A DNA stretch of 64,000 nt, taken from contig CACWZP010000006.1 of NCBI GenBank assembly GCA_902765395.1, positions 1 to 64,000 of the forward strand, in the 5' to 3' direction. The DNA comes from an uncultured Eubacteriales bacterium (lineage in GTDB: Bacteria > Bacillota > Clostridia > Christensenellales > Aristaeellaceae). Both the position numbers and the translations under genes were made by a program. The notes beneath the pieces were generated by a model. The model saw nothing but the letters and a program-made list of their open reading frames with translations. It was not told the DNA's origin and searched no databases. Shown in pieces: positions 51,956 to 60,909 of the stretch. Numbering within the stretch: the stretch's first letter is position 1; each line of letters opens with the position of its first letter.

Positions 51956-53255
51956 TACCGTAACGATCGTCGGCGCGGGCCTGGCGGGCTGCGAGGCCGC
52001 ATGGCAGCTGGTGAAGCGGGGCGTGCCGGTGCGGCTCGTGGAAATGAAGCCCATCCGCTACAGCCCCGCCCACAAGAGCCCCGGCTTTGCCGAGCTGGTG
52101 TGCTCGAACAGCCTGAAGGCCGAGCACCTGACCAACGCCTCCGGGCTTTTAAAGGCCGAGCTGCGCGCCATGGACAGCCTGATCCTGCGCTGCGCCGAGG
52201 CAAGCCGGGTGCCCGCCGGCGGCGCGCTGGCCGTGGACCGGGACGTGTTCTCGGAAAAGATCACCGACGCGCTGAAGAATCACCCTCTGGTGACGTTTGA
52301 GACCGCGGTGGTCGATGAGATCCCGGCTGAGCCCTGCATCGTGGCCACCGGGCCGCTCACCGACCCTTCGCTGACGGACGCCATCCAACAGGCCACGGGC
52401 CAGGGCGCGCTGAACTTCTTCGACGCCGCCGCGCCCATCGTCACCGCCGACAGCCTGGACATGGATAAGGTGTTCCGGGCGTCCCGCTACGGGCGGGGCA
52501 CGGACGACTACCTGAACTGCCCGATGACCGAGGACGAATACAACGCCTTCTACGACGCCCTCGTGGGCGCGGAGCTGGCGGAGCTGCACGACTTTGAAAA
52601 GAAGCTGGTATTCGAGGGCTGCCTGGCCGTGGAGATCCTGGCCTCCCGGGGCCGCCAGACGCTGGCCTTCGGGCCGCTGAAGCCCGTGGGGCTCGTCGAT
52701 CCCCGCACCGGGAAGGAGCCCTATGCCGTGGTGCAGCTGCGGCAGGAGAACGCCCAGGGCACGCTCTACAACCTGGTCGGCTTCCAGACGCGGCTGAAGT
52801 GGGGCGAGCAGAAGCGGGTGTTCGGCATGATCCCGGGCCTGGAGCACGCGGAATTCGCGCGCTACGGCGTGATGCACCGCAACACCTACCTGAACGGCCC
52901 GAAGGTGCTGGACGGCAACTTCGCCATGAAGGGCAGGCCCCTCACCCGCTTCGCCGGACAGCTGACCGGCGTGGAGGGCTACATGGAGTCCACCGCCAGC
53001 GGGCTGGTGGCCGCCGTGGGGCTGTACAAGGCGTTGAACCATGAGCCCGAGCCGGACTTCACCGGCCGGACCATCCTGGGCGCGCTTTCGCGGCACGTGA
53101 CCACCCCCACGCCGAACTTCCAGCCGATGAACGCCAACTTCGGCATACTGGACGCCCTGCCCTTCCGGGTGAAGGGCAAGAAGAACCGCTATGAAAAGCT
53201 GAGCGAGACCGCCATCGACACACTGAACGAGGTAATCAAGAATTATGAGTTATGA
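51948..53255 (+). CDS. trmFO: folate-dependent tRNA uridine-54 methyltransferase TrmFO
   Basis: 435 residues. TrmFO (Gid) makes m5U54 in tRNA using methylenetetrahydrofolate and FAD. The N-terminal FAD-binding motif is [17 protein letters not shown]; other family stretches are [18 protein letters not shown], the catalytic-cysteine-containing YLNCPMT, and [25 protein letters not shown] and [10 protein letters not shown] close the domain. It starts inside the end of topA (ATG 51948) and overlaps hslV by 11 nt, so translation is coupled along the operon. Confidence 0.97.
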   Translation: MADTVTIVGAGLAGCEAAWQLVKRGVPVRLVEMKPIRYSPAHKSPGFAELVCSNSLKAEHLTNASGLLKAELRAMDSLILRCAEASRVPAGGALAVDRDVFSEKITDALKNHPLVTFETAVVDEIPAEPCIVATGPLTDPSLTDAIQQATGQGALNFFDAAAPIVTADSLDMDKVFRASRYGRGTDDYLNCPMTEDEYNAFYDALVGAELAELHDFEKKLVFEGCLAVEILASRGRQTLAFGPLKPVGLVDPRTGKEPYAVVQLRQENAQGTLYNLVGFQTRLKWGEQKRVFGMIPGLEHAEFARYGVMHRNTYLNGPKVLDGNFAMKGRPLTRFAGQLTGVEGYMESTASGLVAAVGLYKALNHEPEPDFTGRTILGALSRHVTTPTPNFQPMNANFGILDALPFRVKGKKNRYEKLSETAIDTLNEVIKNYEL

Positions 53256-53796
53256 ACCCACCAGCCTGTTTCGGGGCACCACCATCTGCGCCGTGAAGAA
53301 GGACGGCGTCATCGCCATCGCCGGCGACGGCCAGGTGACCATGGGCGAAAAGACCATCATGAAGGCCACCGCCAAGAAGGTGCGGCGCATCTTCGGCGGC
53401 AAGGTGGTCATCGGCTTCGCGGGCAGCGTGGCCGACGCCTTCGCGCTGTCTGAAAAGTTCGAGGACAAGCTGACTCAGTTCTCCGGCAACCTGCCCCGCG
53501 CGGCGGTGGAGCTGGCCCAGGACTGGCGGATGGACCGCGCCATGCGCAAGCTGGAGGCGCTGCTGCTCTGCGCCGACAAGGACAACCTGATGCTGATCTC
53601 TGGCACCGGCGAGGTGATCGAGCCGGACGACGGCGTGCTGGCCATCGGCAGTGGCGGGAACTACGCCCTGGCCGCCGCCCGCGCGCTGATTCAGAACACC
53701 GACCTGCCCGCCGCCGAAATCGCCGGCAAGGCGTTGAAGATCGCGTCGGATATCTGCGTGTACACCAACGGGAACATCATCGTGGAGACAGTCTGA
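53245..53796 (+). CDS. hslV: ATP-dependent protease peptidase subunit HslV (ClpQ)
   Basis: 183 residues. HslV forms the proteolytic dodecamer of the HslUV protease. The proteasome-type nucleophile is Thr12 in FRGTTICAV, so an 11-residue propeptide must be removed to expose it. Other conserved parts are [22 protein letters not shown] and [17 protein letters not shown]. The start overlaps the end of trmFO. Its partner hslU is downstream but separated by an acetyltransferase gene. Confidence 0.96.
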   Translation: MSYEPTSLFRGTTICAVKKDGVIAIAGDGQVTMGEKTIMKATAKKVRRIFGGKVVIGFAGSVADAFALSEKFEDKLTQFSGNLPRAAVELAQDWRMDRAMRKLEALLLCADKDNLMLISGTGEVIEPDDGVLAIGSGGNYALAAARALIQNTDLPAAEIAGKALKIASDICVYTNGNIIVETV

Positions 53797-53798
53797 CC

Positions 53799-54290
53799 AT
53801 GAGCGACATTCAAGTGCGGGCCTACGCGCCTTCCGACCTGCCGGAGATGATCGCCATCTGGAACCGGGTGGTGGAGGACGGTGTCGCCTTCCCCCAGGAG
53901 GAGCCGCTGGACGCGGCGTCCGGCGCGGCCTTCTTCGCGGCCCAGAGCCTGAGCGCGGTGGCCGTGAACGATGGCGGGGCCATCCTGGGCCTGTACATAC
54001 TGCACCCCAACAACGTGGGCCGCTGCGGCCACATCTGTAACGCCAGCTACGCCGTGCGCTCCGATGCGCGGGGCAGGCACATCGGAGAAGCGCTGGTGAA
54101 GGACTGCCTTGTCCAGGCGAAGGCCCTGGGTTTTCAGGTGCTGCAGTTCAACGCCGTGGTGGAGAGCAACGTCCACGCCCGGCACCTGTACGAGCGTCTG
54201 GGCTTTAACCAGCTGGGCACGATCCCCGGCGGCTTCCGCATGAAGGACGGCCATTACGAAAACATCTGCCCCTACTACCGGGAGCTGTAA
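53799..54290 (+). CDS. GNAT-family N-acetyltransferase between hslV and hslU
   Basis: 163 residues of one GNAT domain: VRAYAPSDLPEMIAIWNRVV at the start, the acetyl-CoA loop region YAVRSDARGRHIGEALVKDC (RGRHIGEA fits the Q/R-x-x-G-x-G/A pattern) and the closing NVHARHLYERLGFNQLGTIP. It looks like the phosphinothricin/amino-acid acetyltransferase group; the substrate is unknown. It starts 2 nt after the hslV stop and ends 31 nt before hslU, so it is transcribed with the protease subunits. This insertion is unusual because hslV and hslU are normally adjacent. Confidence 0.9.
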   Translation: MSDIQVRAYAPSDLPEMIAIWNRVVEDGVAFPQEEPLDAASGAAFFAAQSLSAVAVNDGGAILGLYILHPNNVGRCGHICNASYAVRSDARGRHIGEALVKDCLVQAKALGFQVLQFNAVVESNVHARHLYERLGFNQLGTIPGGFRMKDGHYENICPYYREL

Positions 54291-54321
54291 AAACAATCGA
54301 CCCTACCGAAAGGAAATCACC

Positions 54322-55689
54322 ATGACAGAACTCACGCCCCGCGAGATCGTTCGCGAACTGGACAGATATATCATCGGCCAGGACGACGCCAAGCGCGCCG
54401 TGGCCGTGGCCCTGCGCAACCGCTATCGCCGCTCACAGCTGCCGGACGACATCCGCGAGGAGGTCACGCCGAAGAACATACTGATGATCGGCCCCACCGG
54501 CGTGGGCAAGACGGAGATCGCCCGTCGCCTGGCGAAGCTGGTGGACGCGCCCTTCGTCAAGGTAGAGGCCACGAAGTTCACCGAGGTAGGCTATGTGGGC
54601 CGGGACGTGGAGAGCATCATCCGCGACCTGGTTGAGGCCGCCATTCGCCTGGTGAAGGGCCAGCACGCCGAGCGCGTGAGCCTGCGCGCCCAGGCCAACG
54701 TGGAGGACCGGCTGGTGGAGCTGCTGACCAACTCCGTCAAGCGCAAGCCCGCCAACCCCATCGACATCCTCCTCGGCAACAAGCCCCGCCAGCCGGAGCC
54801 CTCGCCCGAGGAAAAGAGCGCGCTGGCCGTGCGCCAGGGCGACGTGCGCGAGAGGCTGCGCCGGGGCGAGCTGGAGCACGAGATCGTGGAGGTCGAGGTG
54901 GAGGAGCAGGGCGTGCAGCCCGAGATCCCCGGCATGGACATCAACGTGAACGACATGCTGGGCAGCATCCTGCCGAAGAAGACCAAGCTGCGCAAGGTGG
55001 AGGTCCGGGAAGCCCGGAAGATCCTGCAGGCCGAGGAGGAGCAGAACCTGATCGACATGGACCGGGTCTACACCGAGGCGGTGGAGCGCGCCGAGCAGCA
55101 CGGCATCGTGTTCCTGGACGAGATCGACAAGGTGGCCGGGCGCGGCGGCGGCCACGGCCCGGACGTGAGCCGCGAGGGCGTGCAGCGGGACATCCTGCCC
55201 ATCGTGGAGGGCTCCACCGTGAACACCAAGTATGGCCCGGTGAAGACTGACCACATCCTGTTCATCGCCGCGGGCGCGTTCCACGTATCCAAGGTCACCG
55301 ACCTGATCCCCGAGCTGCAGGGCCGCTTCCCCGTGCGGGTGGATCTGAAGCCCCTGACCGTGGAGGACTACAAGCGCATCCTCACCCAGCCGGAAAACGC
55401 GTTGATCCGCCAGTACCAGCTGCTGCTGGGCGTGGACGGCGTGACGCTGGAGTTCGACGACTCGGCGCTTTCCGTGATCGCCGAATATGCCTGGGAGGCC
55501 AACGAATCCAGCGAGAACATCGGCGCGCGGCGGCTGCACACCGTGATGGAGCACATCCTCTCCGACATCGCCTTCAACGCCGGCGGCGGCGACGCCCCGG
55601 AGATCAAGGTGGTCGTGAACGCCGAGTACGTGAAGGCCCAGCTCTCCGCCGACATCCACCGCAAGGACGTGCGGAAGTATATCCTGTAG
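54322..55689 (+). CDS. hslU: ATP-dependent protease ATPase subunit HslU (ClpY)
   Basis: 455 residues. HslU is the AAA+ unfoldase that feeds HslV. Family landmarks: LTPREIVRELDRYIIGQDDA, Walker A GPTGVGKTEIARRLAKL, pore loop GYVGRDVESIIRDL, Walker B HGIVFLDEIDKVAGR, and the C-terminal EIKVVVNAEYVKAQL ending in KDVRKYIL, which docks on HslV. The I domain (~110-245) is present. AAAGGA lies 8 nt before the ATG. It closes the operon; a terminator follows. The codY gene that often comes next in Firmicutes is absent. Confidence 0.97.
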   Translation: MTELTPREIVRELDRYIIGQDDAKRAVAVALRNRYRRSQLPDDIREEVTPKNILMIGPTGVGKTEIARRLAKLVDAPFVKVEATKFTEVGYVGRDVESIIRDLVEAAIRLVKGQHAERVSLRAQANVEDRLVELLTNSVKRKPANPIDILLGNKPRQPEPSPEEKSALAVRQGDVRERLRRGELEHEIVEVEVEEQGVQPEIPGMDINVNDMLGSILPKKTKLRKVEVREARKILQAEEEQNLIDMDRVYTEAVERAEQHGIVFLDEIDKVAGRGGGHGPDVSREGVQRDILPIVEGSTVNTKYGPVKTDHILFIAAGAFHVSKVTDLIPELQGRFPVRVDLKPLTVEDYKRILTQPENALIRQYQLLLGVDGVTLEFDDSALSVIAEYAWEANESSENIGARRLHTVMEHILSDIAFNAGGGDAPEIKVVVNAEYVKAQLSADIHRKDVRKYIL

Positions 55690-55706
55690 GCACCCACCGC
55701 ACCCAT

Positions 55707-55733
55707 GCCTTCCCCCTCCGGGGAAGGCTTTTT
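55707..55733 (+). terminator. terminator after hslU
   Basis: GCCTTCCCC pairs with GGGGAAGGC around CTCC, followed by five T. Confidence 0.9.
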
Positions 55734-55766
55734 GTTGTCTTTTTTCACTTTTTTGTCACAATTCCC

Positions 55767-55795
55767 TTGCATTTCACCGTGAAATATTATATCCT
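55767..55795 (+). promoter_or_regulatory. promoter of the 5'-nucleotidase
   Basis: TTGCAT, 17-nt spacer, TATCCT, 47 nt before the start codon. Confidence 0.55.
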
Positions 55796-55842
55796 ATAGA
55801 CAGGGTACGTGCGTACCAAATATCGTAAGGGAGTGATTCAAC

Positions 55843-57546
55843 ATGAGCAAGAAACTGTTGTCCCTCCTCCTGGTGCTGGCTCTGGCCCTCACCATGAGTA
55901 CGGTCGCGCTGGCCGCTGAAAACTACGGCGATCTGCTGCCCGCGGTCAAGACCATTCCCGCCGACTATACCGGCAAGACCATCATCCTGCACAGCAACGA
56001 CGTGCACGGCCAGCTTGACGGCTATGCCTGCATGCCCGCGCTGAAGCAGCGCTTCCTGGACGCCGGCGCCAGCGACGTGCTGCTGGTGGACGCCGGTGAC
56101 TTCAGCCAGGGCACCCCCTACGTCAGCACCTCCAAGGGCGCCGCGGCCATCGAAATGATGAACGCCGCGGGCTACGACGTGGTCACCATCGGCAACCATG
56201 AATTTGACTATGGCTATGCCCAGCTGATGGAGAACCTGAAGAGCGCCGAGTTCACCACCCTCTGCTGCAACGTCTACCTGGCCGAGACCGGCGAGCTCAT
56301 CCTGCCGGGCAGCACCGTGGTCGAAACCGAGGGCGGCCTGAAGATCGGCTTCATCGGCGTGGAGACCCCCGAGACCGCCACGAAGGTCAACCCCGGCCTG
56401 ATCACCGAGATCAACTTCGCCACCTTTGACGACCTGTATGCCGCCGCGCAGATGGCCGCGGACGAGATCAAGGACGACTGCGACATCCTCATCGCGCTGA
56501 CCCACCTGGGCATGGAGCCCGAAGGCGCCCTGAACGGCTATCGCTCCGCCGACCTGCTGGATCATATGACCGGCGTCGACTTCGCCATCGACGGCCACGC
56601 CCACTACGTGATGACCAGCACCTATGACGGCAAGCCGATCCAGTCCACCGGCACCAAGTTCGCCTACGTTGGCGTGGTGGTGATCGACAACGAGACCAAG
56701 GCCATCGAGGACAACTTCCTGCTGGATACCTCCAAGCTGCCCAAGGACGAGGAAGTGGACGCCGCGGCCCAGGAGATCATGGGCGGCGTGGACGAGGTGT
56801 ATGGCGCTCCCTTCGCCACCACCGAAGTGGTGCTGGACGGCGACAAGCCCAATGTCCGCACCCATGAGACCAACCTGGGCGACCTGATCACCGACGCCAT
56901 CGTGTGGAGCGTGGTCAAGGAGGGCGGCATCGAGCAGGTGGAGCCCAACCAGGTGGTGGGCATCACCAACGGCGGCGGCATCCGCGCCACCCTGCAGCCC
57001 GGCGACGTATCCATGTCCGACATCAACACCGTGCTGCCCTTCGGCAATACCGTAGCCGTGATCTATGTCACCGGCGCGGAGCTGCTGGAAGCCCTGGAGG
57101 CCTCCACCTTCTGCACTCCCGAAACCATCGGCGGCTATCCCCAGACCAGCGGCATCGAGTGGACCCTGGACACCACCAAGGCGTATGACCAGGGCGATGT
57201 GTACACCCTGAACGGCAAGGAGAGCAGCTACTTCGCGCCCGCCTCCATCCAGCGCGTGACCATCACCGCCATCAACGGCGAGCCCTTCGACCCCGAAGCC
57301 ACCTATGCCGTGGTCACCAACAACTTCACAGCCGCCGGCGGCGACACCTACAACGTGTTCAATCGCGCCTACGTCGAGGGCTCCGGCTTTGACACCGGCA
57401 TCCCGCTGGACGAGGCCGTGATGCATTATGTCACCGAGGTGCTCGAAGGCAAGATCACCGCCGAGCAGTACGGCCAGCCCCGCGGCTCCGAGACCCAGAT
57501 CCTGGCCGAGGCCGAGGAAGCGGCTGAGGAAGAACCCGCCGCGTAA
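55843..57546 (+). CDS. secreted 5'-nucleotidase / metallophosphatase (UshA-like)
   Basis: 567 residues. A signal peptide (LLSLLLVLALALTMSTVALA) directs export. The metallophosphatase domain has the di-metal motifs ILHSNDVHGQLDG, DAGDFSQGTP, TIGNHEFDYG and the later IDGHAHY. The C-terminal nucleotide-binding domain has LGDLITDAIVW, ITNGGGIRA and NNFTAAGGDTY. Such enzymes dephosphorylate extracellular nucleotides to nucleosides for uptake. The tail is Glu/Ala-rich and has no LPxTG or SLH anchor, so the protein is probably released or held loosely. GGGAG precedes the ATG. It is monocistronic, with a promoter and terminator of its own. Confidence 0.93.
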   Translation: MSKKLLSLLLVLALALTMSTVALAAENYGDLLPAVKTIPADYTGKTIILHSNDVHGQLDGYACMPALKQRFLDAGASDVLLVDAGDFSQGTPYVSTSKGAAAIEMMNAAGYDVVTIGNHEFDYGYAQLMENLKSAEFTTLCCNVYLAETGELILPGSTVVETEGGLKIGFIGVETPETATKVNPGLITEINFATFDDLYAAAQMAADEIKDDCDILIALTHLGMEPEGALNGYRSADLLDHMTGVDFAIDGHAHYVMTSTYDGKPIQSTGTKFAYVGVVVIDNETKAIEDNFLLDTSKLPKDEEVDAAAQEIMGGVDEVYGAPFATTEVVLDGDKPNVRTHETNLGDLITDAIVWSVVKEGGIEQVEPNQVVGITNGGGIRATLQPGDVSMSDINTVLPFGNTVAVIYVTGAELLEALEASTFCTPETIGGYPQTSGIEWTLDTTKAYDQGDVYTLNGKESSYFAPASIQRVTITAINGEPFDPEATYAVVTNNFTAAGGDTYNVFNRAYVEGSGFDTGIPLDEAVMHYVTEVLEGKITAEQYGQPRGSETQILAEAEEAAEEEPAA

Positions 57547-57568
57547 TCAAATCATCAGGCATAAACCA

Positions 57569-57594
57569 AGCGCCGCCGAGAAATCGGCGGCGCT
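57569..57594 (+). terminator. terminator of the 5'-nucleotidase
   Basis: A perfect 11-bp stem, AGCGCCGCCGA with TCGGCGGCGCT, and loop GAAA, 22 nt after the stop. Confidence 0.75.
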
Positions 57595-57614
57595 GTCATG
57601 TCTTTAGATATCGT

Positions 57615-57642
57615 TTCTACTCCCTGTCCCCTACTCCCTGTA
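57615..57642. repeat. heptameric repeats, CCCTGTT type
   Basis: Units TTCTACT, CCCTGTC, CCCTACT, CCCTGTA. The minus-strand gene at 57631-58293 ends within the tract and takes its TAG stop from it. Confidence 0.75.
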
Positions 57643-58293
57643 GCTGGCCATCATGCTCCGGAACAACTCGGCGGTTGAGGGCGGGGTGTAGGTGACGGCG
57701 TTGGCCCCGGCGGCGATGGTATCGCGGATGGTTTCGCCCGTGGGGCCGCCGCTGGCAATGATGGGGGTGTCCGGCCAGGTCTTTCGGATATGGGCCACGA
57801 TCTCGGGCGTCTGGCCGGCGCAGGCCACGTTGACCATGCTGGCCCCGGCGCGCAGGCGCTCGCCCACGTCGGTGTCCATGCGGGTGACGGTGATGATGAC
57901 GGGGATGTCCACCGCGGCGGCCACGGCTGCCAGGTTCAGGTTGGTGATGGGCGCGTTCATGATGACGCCCATGGCCCCCTGGCTCTCCACGTCCTTGGCC
58001 AGGCCGATGGTGCGCAGGCCCCGGGTGGTGCCGCCGCCCACGCCGCAGAACACCGGAATGTAGCTGGCCTTGATGATGGCGTCGCTGATGGCCTGCTGGG
58101 GCGTGAAGGGATAGACCGCGAACACGGCGTCGGCGTCGCAGTTGCGGATGATGGCCAGGTCCGTGGTGAACACGAAGGTCTTGATCCGCCGCCCGTTCAC
58201 GATGATGCCGCTGGCGGCGTAGGCCTCCTGGGGCACGTGCAGTATGCCGTGGCGCAGCGAGCTTTCCACATTCGGCGCGTGATTCTTTTCCAT
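57631..58293 (-). CDS. conserved TIM-barrel-like protein of unknown function
   Basis: 220 residues. I recall close relatives across clostridia annotated only as 'hydrolase'. Repeating beta-strand ends (GVIMNAPITNLNL, IPVIITVTRMDTDVGERL, GASMVNVACAGQTPEIV, IIASGGPTGETIRDTIAAGA) suggest a beta/alpha barrel with a C-terminal phosphate-binding loop (GGPTG) like those in NanE or phosphoribosyl-type enzymes. GVGGGTTRGLRTIGLA is another conserved loop. No reaction can be assigned. The start is ATG 58293, with AGGAGG 7 nt upstream; a longer frame has no site. It is apparently monocistronic. Confidence 0.8.
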   Translation of the reverse strand: MEKNHAPNVESSLRHGILHVPQEAYAASGIIVNGRRIKTFVFTTDLAIIRNCDADAVFAVYPFTPQQAISDAIIKASYIPVFCGVGGGTTRGLRTIGLAKDVESQGAMGVIMNAPITNLNLAAVAAAVDIPVIITVTRMDTDVGERLRAGASMVNVACAGQTPEIVAHIRKTWPDTPIIASGGPTGETIRDTIAAGANAVTYTPPSTAELFRSMMASYRE

Positions 58294-58358
58294 GGGAACA
58301 CCTCCTGGCGCGTTGATGGATATGATTATACGGGCCAATATCAACCGAGGATGAACAA

Positions 58359-58411
58359 AAGCGCCGCTCCGCGGCCCCCCACTGCGATTGGGAGGCTCAG
58401 GAAAGGCGCTT
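58359..58411 (-). terminator. terminator-like structure after the ABC transporter operon
   Basis: AAGCGCC (58359-58365) and GGCGCTT (58405-58411) close a structure enclosing a CCCCCACTGCGATTGGGAGG hairpin of the intergenic family. It sits 15 nt beyond the ATPase stop in the direction of transcription. Confidence 0.55.
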
Positions 58412-58425
58412 GGTTTGCCCTCGAA

Positions 58426-59168
<743 letters not shown>

Positions 59169-59172
<4 letters not shown>

Positions 59173-59843
59173 GCCTTCTCACCTCCGTAGCTGGCCAGCT
59201 TCTTCTCGCCGATGCGCTGCAGCCAGGTGAGCAGCGTGCAGAAGGCCAGGTAGATCAGCGCCACCTCGGTGTACAGCCCCAGGGATTCATACACCCGGCC
59301 GTTGATGACCGTGGCCTGGCGGAACATCTCCATCACGGTGATGGTGCTGGCCAGGGACGTGCCCTTCAGCATGGAGATCAGCGAATTGCTCAGCGCCGGG
59401 AAGGCCGTGCGGAAGGCCTGGGGCAGCACCACGTGCAGCATGATCTGCATATAGCTCATGCCCACGCAATAGCCCGCCTCCAGCTGGCCCCGGCTCACGC
59501 TCTCCAGCGCGCCGCGCACGCTCTCGGCCATGTAGGCGCCCTCGTTGAAGCCGAACACCAGCACCGCCGCCGGAAAGGCGTCGATGAGGATGCCCACGCT
59601 GGGCAGGCCGTAGAACACCAGCCACAGCTGCACCAGCAGCGGCGTGCCGCGGATGATCCAGATGTAGAACCGGCAGACCTGCCGCAGCACCTTCACCTGG
59701 GCATACTGGATCAGCGCCACCACCACCGAGATCAGCAGCGCCAGCGCGAAGGACAGTATCGTCAGCGGCACCGTCACCCGGATGCCGTAGTCCAGCAGCT
59801 TCGGAAAGGAATCCACCAGGATGCCCCACAGCCGTTCGTTCAT
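59169..59843 (-). CDS. polar amino-acid ABC transporter, permease
   Basis: 224 residues with five membrane spans and the HisM/TcyB-type features: an opening GIRVTVPLTILSFALALLIS, FYIWIIRGTPLLVQLWLVFY, and the EAA loop ESVSRGQLEAGYCVGMSYMQ, which contacts the ATPase. Such permeases act as homodimers. GGGAG precedes the ATG. A hairpin lies between it and the substrate-binding gene upstream. Closeness to cystine/glutamine systems is suggested, but the substrate is unproven. Confidence 0.94.
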
Positions 59844-59875
59844 GCTTCAATCTCCCGATGAAATAATTATGCTCG

Positions 59876-59904
59876 CGCAGGGACGCCGCATCGGCGTCCC
59901 TGCG
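59876..59904 (-). terminator. intercistronic hairpin in the ABC operon
   Basis: A perfect 13-bp stem (59876-59888 with 59892-59904) with a 3-nt loop between the binding-protein gene and the permease gene. No long T-run follows on the minus strand, so it probably stabilises the upstream mRNA or terminates partly, letting the binding protein be made in excess. Confidence 0.7.
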
Positions 59905-59920
59905 TTTGAAACAGACCCGT

Positions 59921-60706
59921 CTATTCCCCCTGGGTCAGGTCCACGCCGAAGAACGCCTCGGACAGGCCGGCCAGGGTGCCGTCCTCGCGGGCGGCCTCAA
60001 GGATGTCGTCGATGGCGGCCACCAGGGTGGCGGTGTCCTCGCCCTTGCGCACCGGATAGGCCACGGGCTCGCCCTGCTTCAGCGTCTCCACGATCTTGAT
60101 ATTGGCGTCGGGATGCTCGGTGAGATAGTCGTCGATGGAGCCCTTGGCGTTCAGCGTGGCCTCCACGCGGCCCTGCTCCACCAGCATGATGGTCTCCAGC
60201 AGCGTGTTCACCGGGGTCACCGTCGCGCCGTAGCCCTCGGCGATGGAAGCGTAGGTGCTGGAAGCGGTGTTGGCCGTAACGCGGCCCGCCAGGTCGTCCA
60301 CGCTATGGATGTCCTCGTTGTCGCCGCGCACCACCAGCACGATCTCGGTATACAGGTAGGGCGTGGAGAAGCTGTACTTCTCGGCGCGCTCCTCGGTGTA
60401 GCCCACGCCGTTGCAGGCGATGTCGAACCGGCCGGAGTCCACGCCCGCCAGGATGGCGTCCCAATCGGTCTCCTGGAACTCCGCTTCCACGCCCAGGCCC
60501 TGGGCGATCAGCTTGCCGAGCTCCACGTCAAAGCCGGTGAGCACGTCGTTTTCGTCGTGATAGGTCCAGGGCTGCCAGTTGCCCTCGGTGGCAATGACCA
60601 GCTTGCCCCGCTCCTGGATCCGGGAAAGCAGGTCGCCCTCCTCGGCCAGGGACGCGGCGGTCAGGGCCAATGCCAGCAGCATCAAAATGGCGATGATCTT
60701 CTTCAT
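59921..60706 (-). CDS. polar amino-acid ABC transporter, substrate-binding protein
   Basis: 261 residues. A signal peptide (KKIIAILMLLALALTAASLA) lacks a lipobox cysteine, so the protein may be retained by an uncleaved or processed N-terminus and is not lipid-anchored, which is unusual for a Gram-positive. The mature part is a family 3 binding protein: KLVIATEGNWQPWTYHDEND, LTGFDVELGKLIAQGLG, RFDIACNGVGYTEERAEKY and GRVTANTASSTYASIAEGYG. These features suit binding of cystine, glutamine or similar. GGAGGA precedes the ATG. It is the first gene of the operon. Confidence 0.93.
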   Translation of the reverse strand: MKKIIAILMLLALALTAASLAEEGDLLSRIQERGKLVIATEGNWQPWTYHDENDVLTGFDVELGKLIAQGLGVEAEFQETDWDAILAGVDSGRFDIACNGVGYTEERAEKYSFSTPYLYTEIVLVVRGDNEDIHSVDDLAGRVTANTASSTYASIAEGYGATVTPVNTLLETIMLVEQGRVEATLNAKGSIDDYLTEHPDANIKIVETLKQGEPVAYPVRKGEDTATLVAAIDDILEAAREDGTLAGLSEAFFGVDLTQGE

Positions 60707-60762
60707 GGGTTCCTCCTTGGGTCGCCTTGGGTCGACGCCGCCCTTCGCGGCGCCGTGGCCCT

Positions 60763-60791
60763 ATCATAGCACACAATTCCGACTATTGCAA
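60763..60791 (-). promoter_or_regulatory. promoter of the ABC transporter operon
   Basis: On the minus strand: TTGCAA, 17-nt spacer, TATGAT, 57 nt before the binding-protein start. Confidence 0.65.
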
Positions 60792-60856
60792 TCGCCTTTC
60801 CAATGCTTACAAACATTTAATTGTTGTCAATTGATCCAGGTTGATTCCGCAAATCA

Positions 60857-60888
60857 AGGGGAGCCGGGTTCTCGCCCTGGCTCCCCCT
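60857..60888 (-). terminator. terminator of the AIM24-family operon
   Basis: AGGGGAGCCGGG pairs imperfectly with CCCTGGCTCCCCCT around TTCTCG, 22 nt past the stop at 60910 in the direction of transcription. Confidence 0.6.
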
Positions 60889-60909
60889 TCGTCCTCTGGC
60901 CGAAGCCCG

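Noticed and set aside
58305..58344. Promoter for the 57631-58293 gene
   Set aside because: A TATAAT-like hexamer is present on the minus strand near 58328, but no -35 box lies at acceptable spacing, so it was not listed.
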